From Lysobacterales bacterium (lineage in GTDB: Bacteria; Pseudomonadota; Gammaproteobacteria; Xanthomonadales; SZUA-36), in NCBI GenBank assembly GCA_029859645.1, contig JAOUCS010000001.1, positions 32,625-96,624 on the forward strand: DNA of 64,000 nucleotides, in the 5' to 3' direction. Shown here piece after piece: positions 9,779-19,009 of this stretch (positions are counted from its first letter, which is position 1; each line of letters begins with the position of its first letter). The position numbers and the translations under genes were made by a program. The notes under the pieces were generated by a model that saw only the letters and a program-made list of their open reading frames with translations, ran no database searches and was not told where the DNA came from.

Positions 9779-10752
9779 ATGTGGCACCTCACCTTATGAG
9801 CGCAATTTTGCGACGATTCCGGCGCAGCAACAACTGTCTCGGACGGCATGTTGACCAGGCATGGATCAAATACCTCCGGACAGCGCATATGAAACACGCA
9901 GCCAGCCGGGGGAGTCAAGGGCGAAGGCTGCTCACCGCCCAGAACCAATGGACGCGGGTGGCCGGGATCAGCGACTGGAACAGCCTGCAGCAGGGACTTG
10001 GTGTAAGGATGGGCGGGCGCGGCGAACAGGGTCTGCGCTGGACCTGTTTCCAAGAGTTTACCCAGGTACATCACACCGACCGAATCCGCCAGCTTACGCA
10101 CCACCGCCAGGTCATGGGAAACGAAAATGAAAGCAATCCCCCGCTTTACCCTCAGATCCTTAATCACCTTGATGATGCGTGACTGCACGCGGACATCGAG
10201 TGAAGACACCGGCTCATCTGCGATGATCAGGCTGGGCCGGGTGATCACGGCGCGCGCCAACGCTACCCGCTGCCGCTGACCACCGGAAAGTTCCTGCGGA
10301 TATCGATTGGCCAGGGCGGGGTCGAGGTCCACGGTTTCCAGGCTGGCCGCAACCTGTGCCGGTCTTTCCGCCGGGTTGCCGATCCGGAAATGCTCAAGAG
10401 GTTCGGTCAGCGCCTGGCGAACGGTGCGCCGCGGGCTGAGTGACGCCAGCGAATCCTGGAATACCAGCTGAATGTCCTTGCGGGCTGAATTCAAATCGGA
10501 CTTATTCATCGTGAACAGGTCGTTGCCGCGGAACAGCGCCTGGCCAGCATTCGGTTTAACCAGTTGCAGAATCGCGTGAGCCAGAGATGACTTACCCGAT
10601 CCGGATTCACCGACCAGCCCGTAGATTTCACCCGCCGCGATGTCCAGGCTGACCCCGCGTACAGCCCGGAGTGGTTTGCGAGAGCCGGCGGCCGGGGGAT
10701 ATTCGACAGACAGGTTGCGAATACTGAGCAGGGTTGGTGATCGCTGCGGCAT
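9757..10752 (-). CDS. oppF: Oligopeptide ABC transporter ATPase (OppF/DppF type)
   Basis: 331-residue ABC ATPase. Walker A is GLVGESGSGKSS, the signature is LSGGQRQRVALARA and Walker B is LIIADEPVSSLDV. The C-terminal cysteine-containing PAGCVFHMRCP region is the oligopeptide-family extension that binds a [4Fe-4S] cluster in some homologs. It powers import together with the OppD paralog. Its ATG overlaps the oppD stop (TGATG), so the two are coupled. Confidence 0.92.
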   Translation of the reverse strand: MPQRSPTLLSIRNLSVEYPPAAGSRKPLRAVRGVSLDIAAGEIYGLVGESGSGKSSLAHAILQLVKPNAGQALFRGNDLFTMNKSDLNSARKDIQLVFQDSLASLSPRRTVRQALTEPLEHFRIGNPAERPAQVAASLETVDLDPALANRYPQELSGGQRQRVALARAVITRPSLIIADEPVSSLDVRVQSRIIKVIKDLRVKRGIAFIFVSHDLAVVRKLADSVGVMYLGKLLETGPAQTLFAAPAHPYTKSLLQAVPVADPGHPRPLVLGGEQPSPLTPPAGCVFHMRCPEVFDPCLVNMPSETVVAAPESSQNCAHKVRCHICNPIHN

Positions 10753-11549
10753 CAGGCAACTGCCCCGGTGGTGTAAGACAGCAGTTGCCTGGTACAGGGG
10801 TGCTGTGGCTGCTTGAAAAGGTTCTCGACTTCGGCGGTCTCAACGATTACTCCGTCAAGCATGACCATGACCCGGTCTGCATATTGCGCAACAACACCCA
10901 GGTCGTGGGTGATCAGCAGGATGGCCGTACCGTACTCCCGGCCCAGCTTCGTCAGCTGGTCCAGCACCTGGGCCTGAGTAGTGACATCCAGCGCCGTCGT
11001 TGGCTCGTCTGCAATCAATACGGCGGGGCGGCATGACATGGCCATGGCGATCATCACCCTTTGCCGCATGCCGCCGGAAAGCTGGTGGGGATAACTTCTG
11101 AAGATTCGTTCAGGATCAGCAAAACCTACCTGCTGCAGCATCTTGATAGTCCGGTCCCGGGCTTCGTTTCGCGCCGATCCCAGGTGGCGCCTGAGCACAC
11201 TGCTGACCTGGTGGCCGCAACTGAACACCGGGTCCAGCGCCGTCAGCGGTTCCTGGAAAATCATGGAAATTTCGTTGCCCCTGAGCTTTCGCAGCGAGGC
11301 CGGTGGCAGGTCGCTGCAGTCAGTACCGTTCAGCTCAATCGCCCCGGCCGTCACCTGCCAGTGGCTGGCGGGAAGGAGCCCCATGATGGCTTCAGCAGTC
11401 TTGGTTTTGCCGCAGCCGGATTCTCCCACCAACGCCAGTATTTCGCCTTTCCGAAGATCAAAGCCGATCTCGCTCACAATGGCCGGCGCCCCGGGCTCCA
11501 GGGTACTCTTTACCGTCAGCTTGCTGATTCTCAATGCCGGCTGGTTCAC
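10752..11549 (-). CDS. oppD: Oligopeptide ABC transporter ATPase (OppD/DppD type)
   Basis: 265-residue ABC ATPase with [31 protein letters not shown] and [14 protein letters not shown]. It is shorter than E. coli OppD and lacks most of the C-terminal cysteine-rich extension, which is retained in OppF. It is coupled to oppC upstream (ATGA overlap) and oppF downstream. Together they drive peptide uptake through OppB/OppC. Confidence 0.92.
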   Translation of the reverse strand: MNQPALRISKLTVKSTLEPGAPAIVSEIGFDLRKGEILALVGESGCGKTKTAEAIMGLLPASHWQVTAGAIELNGTDCSDLPPASLRKLRGNEISMIFQEPLTALDPVFSCGHQVSSVLRRHLGSARNEARDRTIKMLQQVGFADPERIFRSYPHQLSGGMRQRVMIAMAMSCRPAVLIADEPTTALDVTTQAQVLDQLTKLGREYGTAILLITHDLGVVAQYADRVMVMLDGVIVETAEVENLFKQPQHPCTRQLLSYTTGAVA

Positions 11550-12391
11550 AAGGCTGCCTGTTTTGGATCAAAGGAGTCCTGCAGTGCATCCGACAACAGG
11601 TTGAAGCCCAGCAGCAGCAGGAACAACATGATGGATGCAGCGAGAAAATTGTTGAAATGTCCCGCCAGCACTTCCTGGGTGCTTTCCGCCAGCATCAGGC
11701 CCCAGCTGACGCCATCCTGCACGCCCAGTCCCAGGAAACTGAGGATAACCTCGGTCTTGATCGCGGCGACAAATGAAATGCTGGCCTGGATCAGCAGAAT
11801 ATGCAGCGTGTTGGGCAGCACGTGGCGCATCAGAATAAGCCAGGAGGGCAAGCCAATCGCACGGGCCGACAGAACGAATTCCCTGGACTTGATCTTCATG
11901 ACCTCTGCCCGGGCCAGCCGGGCGGTTGCCGTCCAGAAAGTTGCGATCATCGCCACGTGCATCGCCCACGGTAATCCCTGCAAGGCAAACGCAACCGCGG
12001 CGACAAACAGGTAGAAAGGAATCGAGTCCAGCACGCCGGCCAGCCACAGTACGGTGCCATCGGCAAGGGTGTTGCTGCGCCAACCTGCGACAGCGCCGAG
12101 TGCCGCACCCAGCGCAGTGGACAGCAGTGAAACGACGATGCCGATTTCAAACGCGGTGCGTACGCTGTAAACGGCACGTTCAAAGATATCCTGTCCCAGC
12201 TGGTTGGTGCCAAACCACCAGGTCGAGCCTGGCGATGCCCAGCGCTCGCCATCAGCGGCAGACCAGTTCTGACCGGCCCATCCTGCCCAGACGGCCACGG
12301 CCAGCAGGAAAAAGAAAATCACTATGACCAAACCGGTGAGCCCGCTACGACTGATTCTCATTTTTCGTCGGGCCAGTATTTCAGTAGCCAC
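11546..12391 (-). CDS. oppC: Oligopeptide ABC transporter permease (OppC type)
   Basis: Inner-membrane permease with about five to six hydrophobic segments and a BPD_transp_1 EAA-like loop (AVRAIGLPSWLILMRHVLPN type, seen as SARAIGLP then RHVLPN). I place the start at the GTG at 12391, which overlaps the oppB stop as TAGTG; an ATG at 12361 is also possible. A longer open frame to 12652 reads oppB out of frame and is not real. Downstream are oppD and oppF. Confidence 0.9.
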   Translation of the reverse strand: MATEILARRKMRISRSGLTGLVIVIFFFLLAVAVWAGWAGQNWSAADGERWASPGSTWWFGTNQLGQDIFERAVYSVRTAFEIGIVVSLLSTALGAALGAVAGWRSNTLADGTVLWLAGVLDSIPFYLFVAAVAFALQGLPWAMHVAMIATFWTATARLARAEVMKIKSREFVLSARAIGLPSWLILMRHVLPNTLHILLIQASISFVAAIKTEVILSFLGLGVQDGVSWGLMLAESTQEVLAGHFNNFLAASIMLFLLLLGFNLLSDALQDSFDPKQAAL

Positions 12392-13329
12392 TACGCAATC
12401 CTCGGATCGACCAGCTTGTAAATGAAATCCGTGAACAGCTGGATCACGATGAAGGCGACGGCCGTCAGCCCCACAACCGCTTTCAGGACCGGTTGGTCGC
12501 CACTGGTGACTGCATCGAAAGTGGCTTTGCCGATCCCCGGGATACCGAAATAACTCTCGATCAGCAGGCTTCCTGAAATCACTACCAGCGGGATGGTGTA
12601 CATGAACCGGGTGATGATCGGTACCAGGCTGTTCTTGAGTACGTGCCGCCACAGGATGGTCATCGTTGAAGCGCCATAAGCCCTTGCAGTTCGGATGTGG
12701 TCTTTACCGGCCTCTTCGACGAAAACTGCACGAAAGAAACGGGTGTTATAGCCCACCGTGATGAAAATCAGCGAAAGCGTGGGTACTGTCACGTAATAGA
12801 GGTAGCTGGCAAGTCCGCTGACTTGCCAGCCACGAACCGGGAACAGGTTGAGGCCGTAAGGCGTGCACAGCAGAACCTGCAGAAAGATGATGACCACCAG
12901 GAAGCTGATGCTCATACCGGTCACCGAGAAACCGGTGATCAAGCGATCCGTCCATTGGTCTTTCTTGCCCGTGGCCAGCAATGCCAGGGCGATGCCAAGC
13001 AAGTTGCCCAGAATGAAGCCTGGCAGCATCAACGCCAGCGTCACCGGGATGGTTTTTTGCAGAATACGGTTGACCGACTCGCCCGAGGAATTCGAGGCGC
13101 CGAGGTTGAAAGTGAACAGGTCTGCCAGGTAATGGCCGTATCGCACGACAAAGGACTGGTTGTAACCCAGTTGTTCCCGTACTTCGGCGATTTGCTCGGT
13201 GGTCGCATTCTTACCGATAAGGGTATAAGTCTGATCCGGCCCGAACCATACCATCAGCGAAAAACTGATGAAGGTGACGCCCAGGATCAGCAGGCCGCCA
13301 TGGCTCAGTTTACGCAAAAACCAGGGCAC
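12391..13329 (-). CDS. oppB: Oligopeptide ABC transporter permease (OppB type)
   Basis: 312-residue inner-membrane permease. It starts with the family pattern of a first helix, then a periplasmic loop (EQLGYNQSFVVRYGHYL), then five more helices. The EAA loop shows ARAYGASTMTILWRHVLKN. The start is a GTG sharing one base with the oppA stop (TAGTG), the same junction as oppB-oppC, so the operon is tightly coupled. Confidence 0.92.
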   Translation of the reverse strand: MPWFLRKLSHGGLLILGVTFISFSLMVWFGPDQTYTLIGKNATTEQIAEVREQLGYNQSFVVRYGHYLADLFTFNLGASNSSGESVNRILQKTIPVTLALMLPGFILGNLLGIALALLATGKKDQWTDRLITGFSVTGMSISFLVVIIFLQVLLCTPYGLNLFPVRGWQVSGLASYLYYVTVPTLSLIFITVGYNTRFFRAVFVEEAGKDHIRTARAYGASTMTILWRHVLKNSLVPIITRFMYTIPLVVISGSLLIESYFGIPGIGKATFDAVTSGDQPVLKAVVGLTAVAFIVIQLFTDFIYKLVDPRIA

Positions 13330-15188
13330 TATGGGACCTGTTCAACCGTAGTGGCGCCAGGGCTGCCGGTATGGACAAACCTGAAGAAAAATCCTCCGAC
13401 GAACGAACGGTCAGGCAGCATCCTGAAGTTGCGGCTCCATAACAGGATAAGTTTGCGGGATACGCCGCTGATGGTGGCGCAGTCATCAATCACGATCCGG
13501 TTCATGTTGCGATACATGGTGGTTCGCAGCGGCGAACTCTGCATACTGGAGCTTGACTGGTACAAGCGGTCGAATTCATCATTTTGATAGTTGGCGCTGT
13601 TTGACCCGGGCGACGCATTGGGCCCATAAAACAATTGCATCGTGTTCTCGGCATCCGGATAGTCCATCGTCCAGCCCGTTGTCACCAGCATCACTTCGCG
13701 ATTGAGGTAGGCTTTCGCATAATCTCCATAGGTCGCAAAAGTCAGCGGGCGGATCTTTTCAGGGGGATAGCCAATATCTCCGAGAAAACTCCTGAATTGC
13801 TCAAACATCTGCCGCTCAGTGACGCTGGACGGAAATCCGTACTCGAGCACGGGCAGGTTTGCAGGGTTCCAGCCGTGTTCCGCCAGCAGCGCCCTGGCGC
13901 CATCCAGGTCACGCTTGACAGAAGACTGGTCCTGTTGCGGATCAAATTCAGGCGCTGCCGGAGGAATGATGCCGGGAAACACCTGGCCAATGTTGTAGTA
14001 AAAGACTTCGTTTCGCTTTGGCCAGTCGAAGGCCTTGATGATGGCGCAACGCAGCGCCCTGTTCCGCACATTCTGGAGCGGATCGGGATGCTCGCCAATC
14101 TTGCTGTCGGACATGTTGAAATCAGTATGGACGAACCCGGATTCAAGGTTGGCCAGCAAGTGGTATTTTTCCGCCAGCGTCGCCTCCAGCGTAGGGGGAT
14201 CGCGCCGTTGCAGGACCTGGTCGAACTGACTGACGGGCACTTTTACGAAATCCAGTTCACCGGCCAGGAAGGCATTCCAGCGAGACGCATCCTCGGCGAT
14301 AAACTCCAGTTCGATCCGGTCGGTAAAAGGCGGCGCCAGCCCCTCCAGGGCATCCAGGCCGTAACTTCCATGCAGGGCCGGGTCAAAGCCCTCAGCCTCC
14401 AGGCTGAAAGGCTCCTGCCGAAACCCTGGGTTTCGAAGCAGCACGGCTCCGGCACTGTTGAACCGTTGCAGTTTGAAAGGACCGGATCCGACCGGATGAA
14501 TGGCGAATTCCTGTCCGTAATGCTCCACCGCCTCCCGCGGAACAATAGCCGAGTAGCCCTGCGCCAGCGTGTGGACCAGTTGCGGGAACGGAGCAACCAG
14601 CTGGATCTGCAGTGTGCGGTCATCCAGCGCCTTCAGGCCCGGAATATCCTGCTGATAATCGGAACCGTTCTCTTTCCATTCATCCAGCCCGACAATTCGG
14701 CCCTGCCACAGCCAGGTTCCCTGCGCGCGGGTTTTTGGATCGAACTGCCGCTTGATTGAATAGACAAAATCTTCAGCGCGAAGGGCGCGGCCCTGGCCGT
14801 TGGGGAAGGCATCATCATCGATAAAATGAACCCCGGGTTTGATTCCGATCGTGTAAATCAGGCCATCAGACGATACCTGGGGCAGGCCGTCCGCCAGGTT
14901 GGGCTCAACCTGGTAGGGCCGGGCCAGGTATTTATAACGGTACAGCGTATCGTACAGGTTGACCGCCAGGAAATTGGCATAGATATTCGACGCCTGGGCC
15001 GGGTCGAGGCTGCTGGGAGCGCCGTCCATCGCATGCCGGTAAATACGGTAACTGTGGTCCGCTCCGGGTTCGGCGGATGAACGATCATCGCAGGCCGTAA
15101 CCGCCAGCAGGGCGATGGCGGCCAGGCATAATGTCAGCAGTTTGGCAGTGAACGGGATCACGGGGTTCAGCTTACCCCAGCAGGTCAA
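13329..15188 (-). CDS. oppA: Oligopeptide-binding lipoprotein (OppA type)
   Basis: 619-residue solute-binding protein of family SBP_bac_5, lipidated (LLAVTAC) and therefore anchored at the periplasmic face. Family features are DAFPNGQGRALRAEDFVYS near residue 120, HPVGSGPFKL and YWLQ-free C-terminal peptide-binding lobes. The start at 15188 is a TTG overlapping the mlaA stop. A GTG at 15161 preceded by GGGGTAAG is an alternative. It delivers peptides to OppBCDF encoded directly downstream. Confidence 0.9.
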   Translation of the reverse strand: MTCWGKLNPVIPFTAKLLTLCLAAIALLAVTACDDRSSAEPGADHSYRIYRHAMDGAPSSLDPAQASNIYANFLAVNLYDTLYRYKYLARPYQVEPNLADGLPQVSSDGLIYTIGIKPGVHFIDDDAFPNGQGRALRAEDFVYSIKRQFDPKTRAQGTWLWQGRIVGLDEWKENGSDYQQDIPGLKALDDRTLQIQLVAPFPQLVHTLAQGYSAIVPREAVEHYGQEFAIHPVGSGPFKLQRFNSAGAVLLRNPGFRQEPFSLEAEGFDPALHGSYGLDALEGLAPPFTDRIELEFIAEDASRWNAFLAGELDFVKVPVSQFDQVLQRRDPPTLEATLAEKYHLLANLESGFVHTDFNMSDSKIGEHPDPLQNVRNRALRCAIIKAFDWPKRNEVFYYNIGQVFPGIIPPAAPEFDPQQDQSSVKRDLDGARALLAEHGWNPANLPVLEYGFPSSVTERQMFEQFRSFLGDIGYPPEKIRPLTFATYGDYAKAYLNREVMLVTTGWTMDYPDAENTMQLFYGPNASPGSNSANYQNDEFDRLYQSSSSMQSSPLRTTMYRNMNRIVIDDCATISGVSRKLILLWSRNFRMLPDRSFVGGFFFRFVHTGSPGATTVEQVP

Positions 15189-15919
15189 TACTCTTCCAAT
15201 AAAGCGTCATAATCCGGTTGTGGCGGATCGCCATCATAGATTTTGAATTCACGGTTCTGCAGCCAAACGTCCCTGACCAGTACATAGGGATCGTTCGCCG
15301 CGTCCAGTTCGGCCTGGAAGGGCAGCAATTCGGCTCGCAATGAAATCAGGTCCACGACCAGTGGGATGTAATTGTTGTACTCGCGGATGGCGAAACTGAC
15401 CGGGTGAAAGTAGCCGTAAAACCCGCGGCCAATGAAATCGCGCGCCGTGTAAGGTCCAAAGATTGGCATTACCAGGTAACGGCTGTCTCTCCATCCCCAG
15501 ACGGCAAGCGTCTGCCCAAAATCTTCATCATATTTGGGCATGTCCAGCTTGGTTGCGACATCGACGAAACCCAGCATCCCAACCGTTGAATTCATCAGGA
15601 ACCTGCCGGTTGCTGTCATTGAGTCTTCAAACTTTCCCTGCAGGATCAAGTTGATAAAGGTAACCGGATAGGACAGGTTTCTGAAGAAATTCCGTACCCC
15701 ACGCTGGGGCGCATCGGGCATGACGTAATCGTAGCCCTTCGCAACCGGTCTGAAAATCGCGTTGTCGAAGGCCATGTTGAACGAATGAATTTTTCGGTTA
15801 TAGGCTTCCCAAGGGTCACGTTCCGGATCGGTCATGGTGACCTGCTGGCTGGAGCAACCGGCCAGGATGAGCAGCTGCATCAGCCCAGCGGCCACATAGA
15901 CGAGGGTTTTTCGGGTCAC
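15185..15919 (-). CDS. mlaA: MlaA (VacJ) outer-membrane lipoprotein
   Basis: 244-residue lipoprotein (LILAGC) of the Mla system that removes misplaced phospholipids from the outer leaflet of the outer membrane. Family signatures are DPWEAYNRKIHSFNMAFD, the DYVMPDAPQRGVRNFFRN region and PIFGPYTARDFIGRG. It follows mlaB with an ATGA overlap and is itself coupled to oppA, an unusual neighbour. Confidence 0.95.
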   Translation of the reverse strand: MTRKTLVYVAAGLMQLLILAGCSSQQVTMTDPERDPWEAYNRKIHSFNMAFDNAIFRPVAKGYDYVMPDAPQRGVRNFFRNLSYPVTFINLILQGKFEDSMTATGRFLMNSTVGMLGFVDVATKLDMPKYDEDFGQTLAVWGWRDSRYLVMPIFGPYTARDFIGRGFYGYFHPVSFAIREYNNYIPLVVDLISLRAELLPFQAELDAANDPYVLVRDVWLQNREFKIYDGDPPQPDYDALLEEY

Positions 15920-16236
15920 GGGTTCTTCACTTCCCTGCCTGAAAGATTCAGAAGCTCAGTGGCTTCGCTCAAGCTGGCGAGACTCATCAGGCTGGAAGGG
16001 GCATTGATGTATTTCAGTGGCTCAGCGGGCGCCTGCCTGGAAGCCTGCCATTCCAGCAGCAAAGCCAGCCCGGCGCTGTCGGCGGCAGTCACCTTCGACA
16101 GGTCCACTGTCGCAGGCAGGCCGGACATAATGTTCCGGGCACGCTGGTAGAGATCGGGAACGGACTCGAAAGTCAGTTCGCCGGTCAGATAAGCGCAGCC
16201 TTCTTCGCCTGCATCGATGGAGCCCAATTCAGTCAT
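15916..16236 (-). CDS. mlaB: STAS domain protein MlaB
   Basis: About 106 residues. The STAS fold is shown by ATVDLSKVTAADSAGLALLLEW, which carries the conserved serine after DSAG. MlaB is the cytoplasmic partner that stabilises and activates the MlaF ATPase. The start is ATG at 16236, overlapping the mlaC stop; the longer frame to 16257 begins at a TTG and seems less likely. Confidence 0.88.
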   Translation of the reverse strand: MTELGSIDAGEEGCAYLTGELTFESVPDLYQRARNIMSGLPATVDLSKVTAADSAGLALLLEWQASRQAPAEPLKYINAPSSLMSLASLSEATELLNLSGREVKNP

Positions 16237-16846
16237 TGATCTTGAAAGTGCCCGCAATGATTTCTTCTGTCACCTGATCAATTCCATCTGCGGCCACGCG
16301 AGGTGAAATCTGGTTGCGAAAGGTGATGACATAGGAAATGCCTTCAACGGTTACATCAAACGCTTTCCAGCCAAGGTCTGTTTTACGAAATGCATAATCC
16401 ACCGGTGCAAAGCCCCCGTTTTCAAGCTTGATGCGCGTGCGAACCCGGGTCAGTTTATCCGTGTTTTTTCCTTTCATCGGCAGCACTTCAAGCTGCTTGT
16501 CAGAGCGGAATTCCAGCAGGCCATCGGCATAACGGTTGACCAGGACATTACTCATGGCATCTGCAAAAGCGCCCAGTTGCTCATCGCTGATACCCCGTCC
16601 CGCTTTGCCCAGTATAAGGCGTGCAGAATATTCCAGATCCAGCAGGCTCAGCAGGTCTTCACGCACGATGGCCCGAAGCTTTTGGGGGTCTGTTTCGAAT
16701 TCTGCCCGTCGCTCATCCAGCGTTTGCAGCATATTGGACGAAGTTTCTTCGATGATCGTCAGCGGGTCGCGCTCATCGACGTTATTGGCTTGCGTCACCT
16801 GAGTGACAAACAGTAATAAGGCAGCCCAAAAAATATGTTTCATCAT
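16229..16846 (-). CDS. mlaC: Periplasmic phospholipid-binding protein MlaC
   Basis: 205 residues with a cleavable signal peptide ending VTQANN. Tol-Ttg2 (MlaC) family pattern: LLSLLDLEYSARLILGK, then RYADGLLEFRSDKQLEVLP and FDVTVEGISYVITFRNQ. It shuttles phospholipid between MlaA and the MlaFEDB complex. Two adjacent ATGs (16846 and 16843) follow AAAGAGGA; the second has better spacing. It overlaps mlaD. Confidence 0.93.
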   Translation of the reverse strand: MMKHIFWAALLLFVTQVTQANNVDERDPLTIIEETSSNMLQTLDERRAEFETDPQKLRAIVREDLLSLLDLEYSARLILGKAGRGISDEQLGAFADAMSNVLVNRYADGLLEFRSDKQLEVLPMKGKNTDKLTRVRTRIKLENGGFAPVDYAFRKTDLGWKAFDVTVEGISYVITFRNQISPRVAADGIDQVTEEIIAGTFKIND

Positions 16847-17313
16847 TCCTCTTTATCCGATCCGGCGTTGAACAAATACTTACCGATTATCTGTTCCAGA
16901 ACAAGAGCCGACTGGGTGATGAACAGTTCATCGCCATTCGTAAGCATGTCCGGAGCTCCACCCGGTTCCAGCCCGATATAGCGGTCGCCCAGCACACCCG
17001 ATGTGAAGACGGATGCTCCCGTGTCTGAAGGTATCTCGTTAAACCGGGAAGACACTTTCATATGAACGATCGCTTCAAAGGTGACAGGGTCCAGCTCAAC
17101 GGATTCAACCATGCCGACTGTCACCCCGCCGATTTTTACCGGAGCCCGGTCGCGCAGATCGCCGATATTGGTGAACCGGGCGCTGATGGTATAGGTTTCC
17201 TTGCCCAGTTCCTGCCCGTAGTCTGTTGCCCGCGTGGCCAGCCAGATCAGGGCGGCAATCCCAAGCAGCAGAAAAACTCCAGATGCGAATTCAACTTTGT
17301 AGTTCGCACGCAT
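16843..17313 (-). CDS. mlaD: MCE-domain protein MlaD
   Basis: 156 residues with one N-terminal membrane helix (GVFLLLGIAALIWLA) and an MCE domain (ISARFTNIGDLRDRAPVKIG, then VGMVESVELD). It forms the hexameric lipid-binding ring on the periplasmic side of the MlaFEDB complex. It lies 9 nt after mlaE and overlaps mlaC. Confidence 0.94.
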   Translation of the reverse strand: MRANYKVEFASGVFLLLGIAALIWLATRATDYGQELGKETYTISARFTNIGDLRDRAPVKIGGVTVGMVESVELDPVTFEAIVHMKVSSRFNEIPSDTGASVFTSGVLGDRYIGLEPGGAPDMLTNGDELFITQSALVLEQIIGKYLFNAGSDKEE

Positions 17314-17322
17314 AGCAATACC

Positions 17323-18099
17323 TCATGTCAGGAATGACGTCATGATGAAGTCAAAAATCAGAATCAGTACAGAGCTCAAAACCACCGTGTTGGTCGTGGC
17401 GGTTCCTACTCCAGCGCCGGTGGGGCGGGCGGAATATCCGAAATAAACGGCTATCAGGCTGACTGTGCCGCCAAATACGAAGCTTTTCCAGACACCGCCG
17501 ATGAAGTCTTTTTGAAAATAAATGCTGGTCTGCAGCTTACTCCAGAAAATACCCGAATCCAGGTCCATCACGCCGATGGAAAAAACAACGCTGCCGAGAA
17601 TAGCCATCGCATTGAACATCGCGGTCAACAGCGGTACGGAAATCAGGCCGGCGGCAAAACGCGGCAGCGCGATCCGGTGGATGGGATCGATCGCCATCAG
17701 TTCCATCGCCTCAATCTGGTTGGTGGCCTTCATCAGGCCAATTTCGGCCGTGATTGATGTACCGGCACGACCGGCGAACAGCAGTGCGGTGAGTACAGGC
17801 CCCAGTTCCCGGAACAGTGATTTCCCGACCAGCACGGAAACCTGGTCGGAAGCGCCGAACTGCTCAAGCGCGTTGATTGCCTGTAATGACAGCACCATGC
17901 CGACGAAGAAACCACAAATCATGATGATGACCAGTGAGCGGGCGCCGATCAGGTACGTTTGCTGCATGACCGTTTGTATCTGGGTCAAGCTGAACCGGAT
18001 GCCGGCCAGCATCCGAAACAGGAACAGCAGGCACTGGCCTGCCTGGGATACAGGGCCGCTGATCACGCCCGTTCGATTTTCCAGGTTCACTTTGCTCAA
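17323..18099 (-). CDS. mlaE: Phospholipid ABC transporter permease MlaE
   Basis: About 258-residue MlaE-family permease. Motifs are QQTYLIGARSLVIIMICGFF, RELGPVLTALLFAGRAGTSI and the conserved ITAEIGLMKATNQIEAMELM. The start is probably the TTG at 18099: it overlaps the mlaF stop as TTGA and has GGAGG eight bases upstream. Another TTG at 18114 and a GTG at 18090 are less well supported. Confidence 0.93.
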   Translation of the reverse strand: MSKVNLENRTGVISGPVSQAGQCLLFLFRMLAGIRFSLTQIQTVMQQTYLIGARSLVIIMICGFFVGMVLSLQAINALEQFGASDQVSVLVGKSLFRELGPVLTALLFAGRAGTSITAEIGLMKATNQIEAMELMAIDPIHRIALPRFAAGLISVPLLTAMFNAMAILGSVVFSIGVMDLDSGIFWSKLQTSIYFQKDFIGGVWKSFVFGGTVSLIAVYFGYSARPTGAGVGTATTNTVVLSSVLILIFDFIMTSFLT

Positions 18100-18920
18100 T
18101 CCAGCAGCCTCCAAGGCGCGCCGGGAGGTTCATAGTGAAATGGAATGGGCCCTTCAACCCGACCATTCATGAACTGGCTGACGCCCGGATCGGAACTGTC
18201 AATCAGGTCCCGAGGCGCTCCTTCACCGGCGATTCTGGAAGAAGCGATGATGTAGCAGTAGTCGACCAGGTTGCTGATCTGATTGACGTTATGAGTAACG
18301 ATCACACTGGTCAGGCCCAGGGCGTTATTGGTTTCACGCATCAGTCTGCGGATGGTTGAAACCGCAATGGGATCCAGTCCTGTCAACGGCTCGTCGTACA
18401 GCATGATATCGGGATCCAGCACCACAGATCGGGCAAAAGCGATCCGGCGCGCCATACCGCCGGACAATTCATGAGGCATGCGGTCTTCCGTGCCGCCGAG
18501 GCCGACAGCGCTCAATTTGCTCATGACCACTCGCCGGACCAGGGGTTCCGGCAGGGAGGTGTGTTCCCGGATGGGTGTGGCGATGTTCTCAAAAACGGTC
18601 AGGTCGGTAAACAAGGCGCCGTCCTGCAACAGTACGCCAATGTCCCGGCGGAAGAGTTTCAGTTCACGGTCTGACATCGCAGAAATCAACTGGCCATTGA
18701 TCTCAATCGTGCCTTCATCGGGACGGAGTTGTCCGGAGATCAAGCGCAGGATAGTGGTCTTGCCTGCGCCGCTGGGCCCCATGAAAGCCACGATCGAGCC
18801 CCGCTGGATGTCCATGCTGACACCGTCAAGGATGGTCCGACGTCCACGACAGAACACCAGGTCCCTGATTCGGATGATCGGATCATCCGCTTTGATGCTG
18901 TTATTGCCGGACTCGTCCAT
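18096..18920 (-). CDS. mlaF: Phospholipid ABC transporter ATPase MlaF
   Basis: About 274 residues. Walker A is FMGPSGAGKTTI, the signature is LSGGMARRIAFARS and Walker B is IMLYDEPLTGLDP. First gene of the mla run. I chose the ATG at 18920 (MDESGN), with an AGGATA-type ribosome binding site, over an ATG 20 codons further upstream that would run into the promoter region. The order mlaFEDCBA differs from E. coli only in carrying mlaA within the operon. Confidence 0.93.
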   Translation of the reverse strand: MDESGNNSIKADDPIIRIRDLVFCRGRRTILDGVSMDIQRGSIVAFMGPSGAGKTTILRLISGQLRPDEGTIEINGQLISAMSDRELKLFRRDIGVLLQDGALFTDLTVFENIATPIREHTSLPEPLVRRVVMSKLSAVGLGGTEDRMPHELSGGMARRIAFARSVVLDPDIMLYDEPLTGLDPIAVSTIRRLMRETNNALGLTSVIVTHNVNQISNLVDYCYIIASSRIAGEGAPRDLIDSSDPGVSQFMNGRVEGPIPFHYEPPGAPWRLLD

Positions 18921-18940
18921 CGGTATCCTGAAAGCACACG

Positions 18941-18976
18941 GAGCATAATTGTAGAGGATATGGAGATGTTTTGGAC
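18941..18976 (-). promoter_or_regulatory. Possible mla operon promoter
   Basis: On the minus strand, TACAAT (18948-18953) is a good -10 element. The -35 candidate GTCCAA at 18971-18976 (17-bp spacer) is poor. It lies between the terminator of the upstream RNA and mlaF, where a separate promoter would be needed. Confidence 0.35.
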
Positions 18977-18978
18977 AC

Positions 18979-19009
18979 AAAAAAAGAGAGGAGGCTTGCG
19001 CCTCCTCTC
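18979..19009 (-). terminator. Rho-independent terminator
   Basis: On the minus strand, a perfect 10-bp stem (18986-18995 with 19000-19009) closes a 4-nt loop and is followed by seven T residues. It ends whatever is transcribed leftward through 19010-19559, and insulates the mla operon. Confidence 0.9.

Noticed and set aside
11546..12652. Longer open frame for oppC beginning at 12652.
   Set aside because: The extra 87 residues lie inside oppB in another frame, have no membrane or family pattern, and the coupled GTG at 12391 explains the gene.
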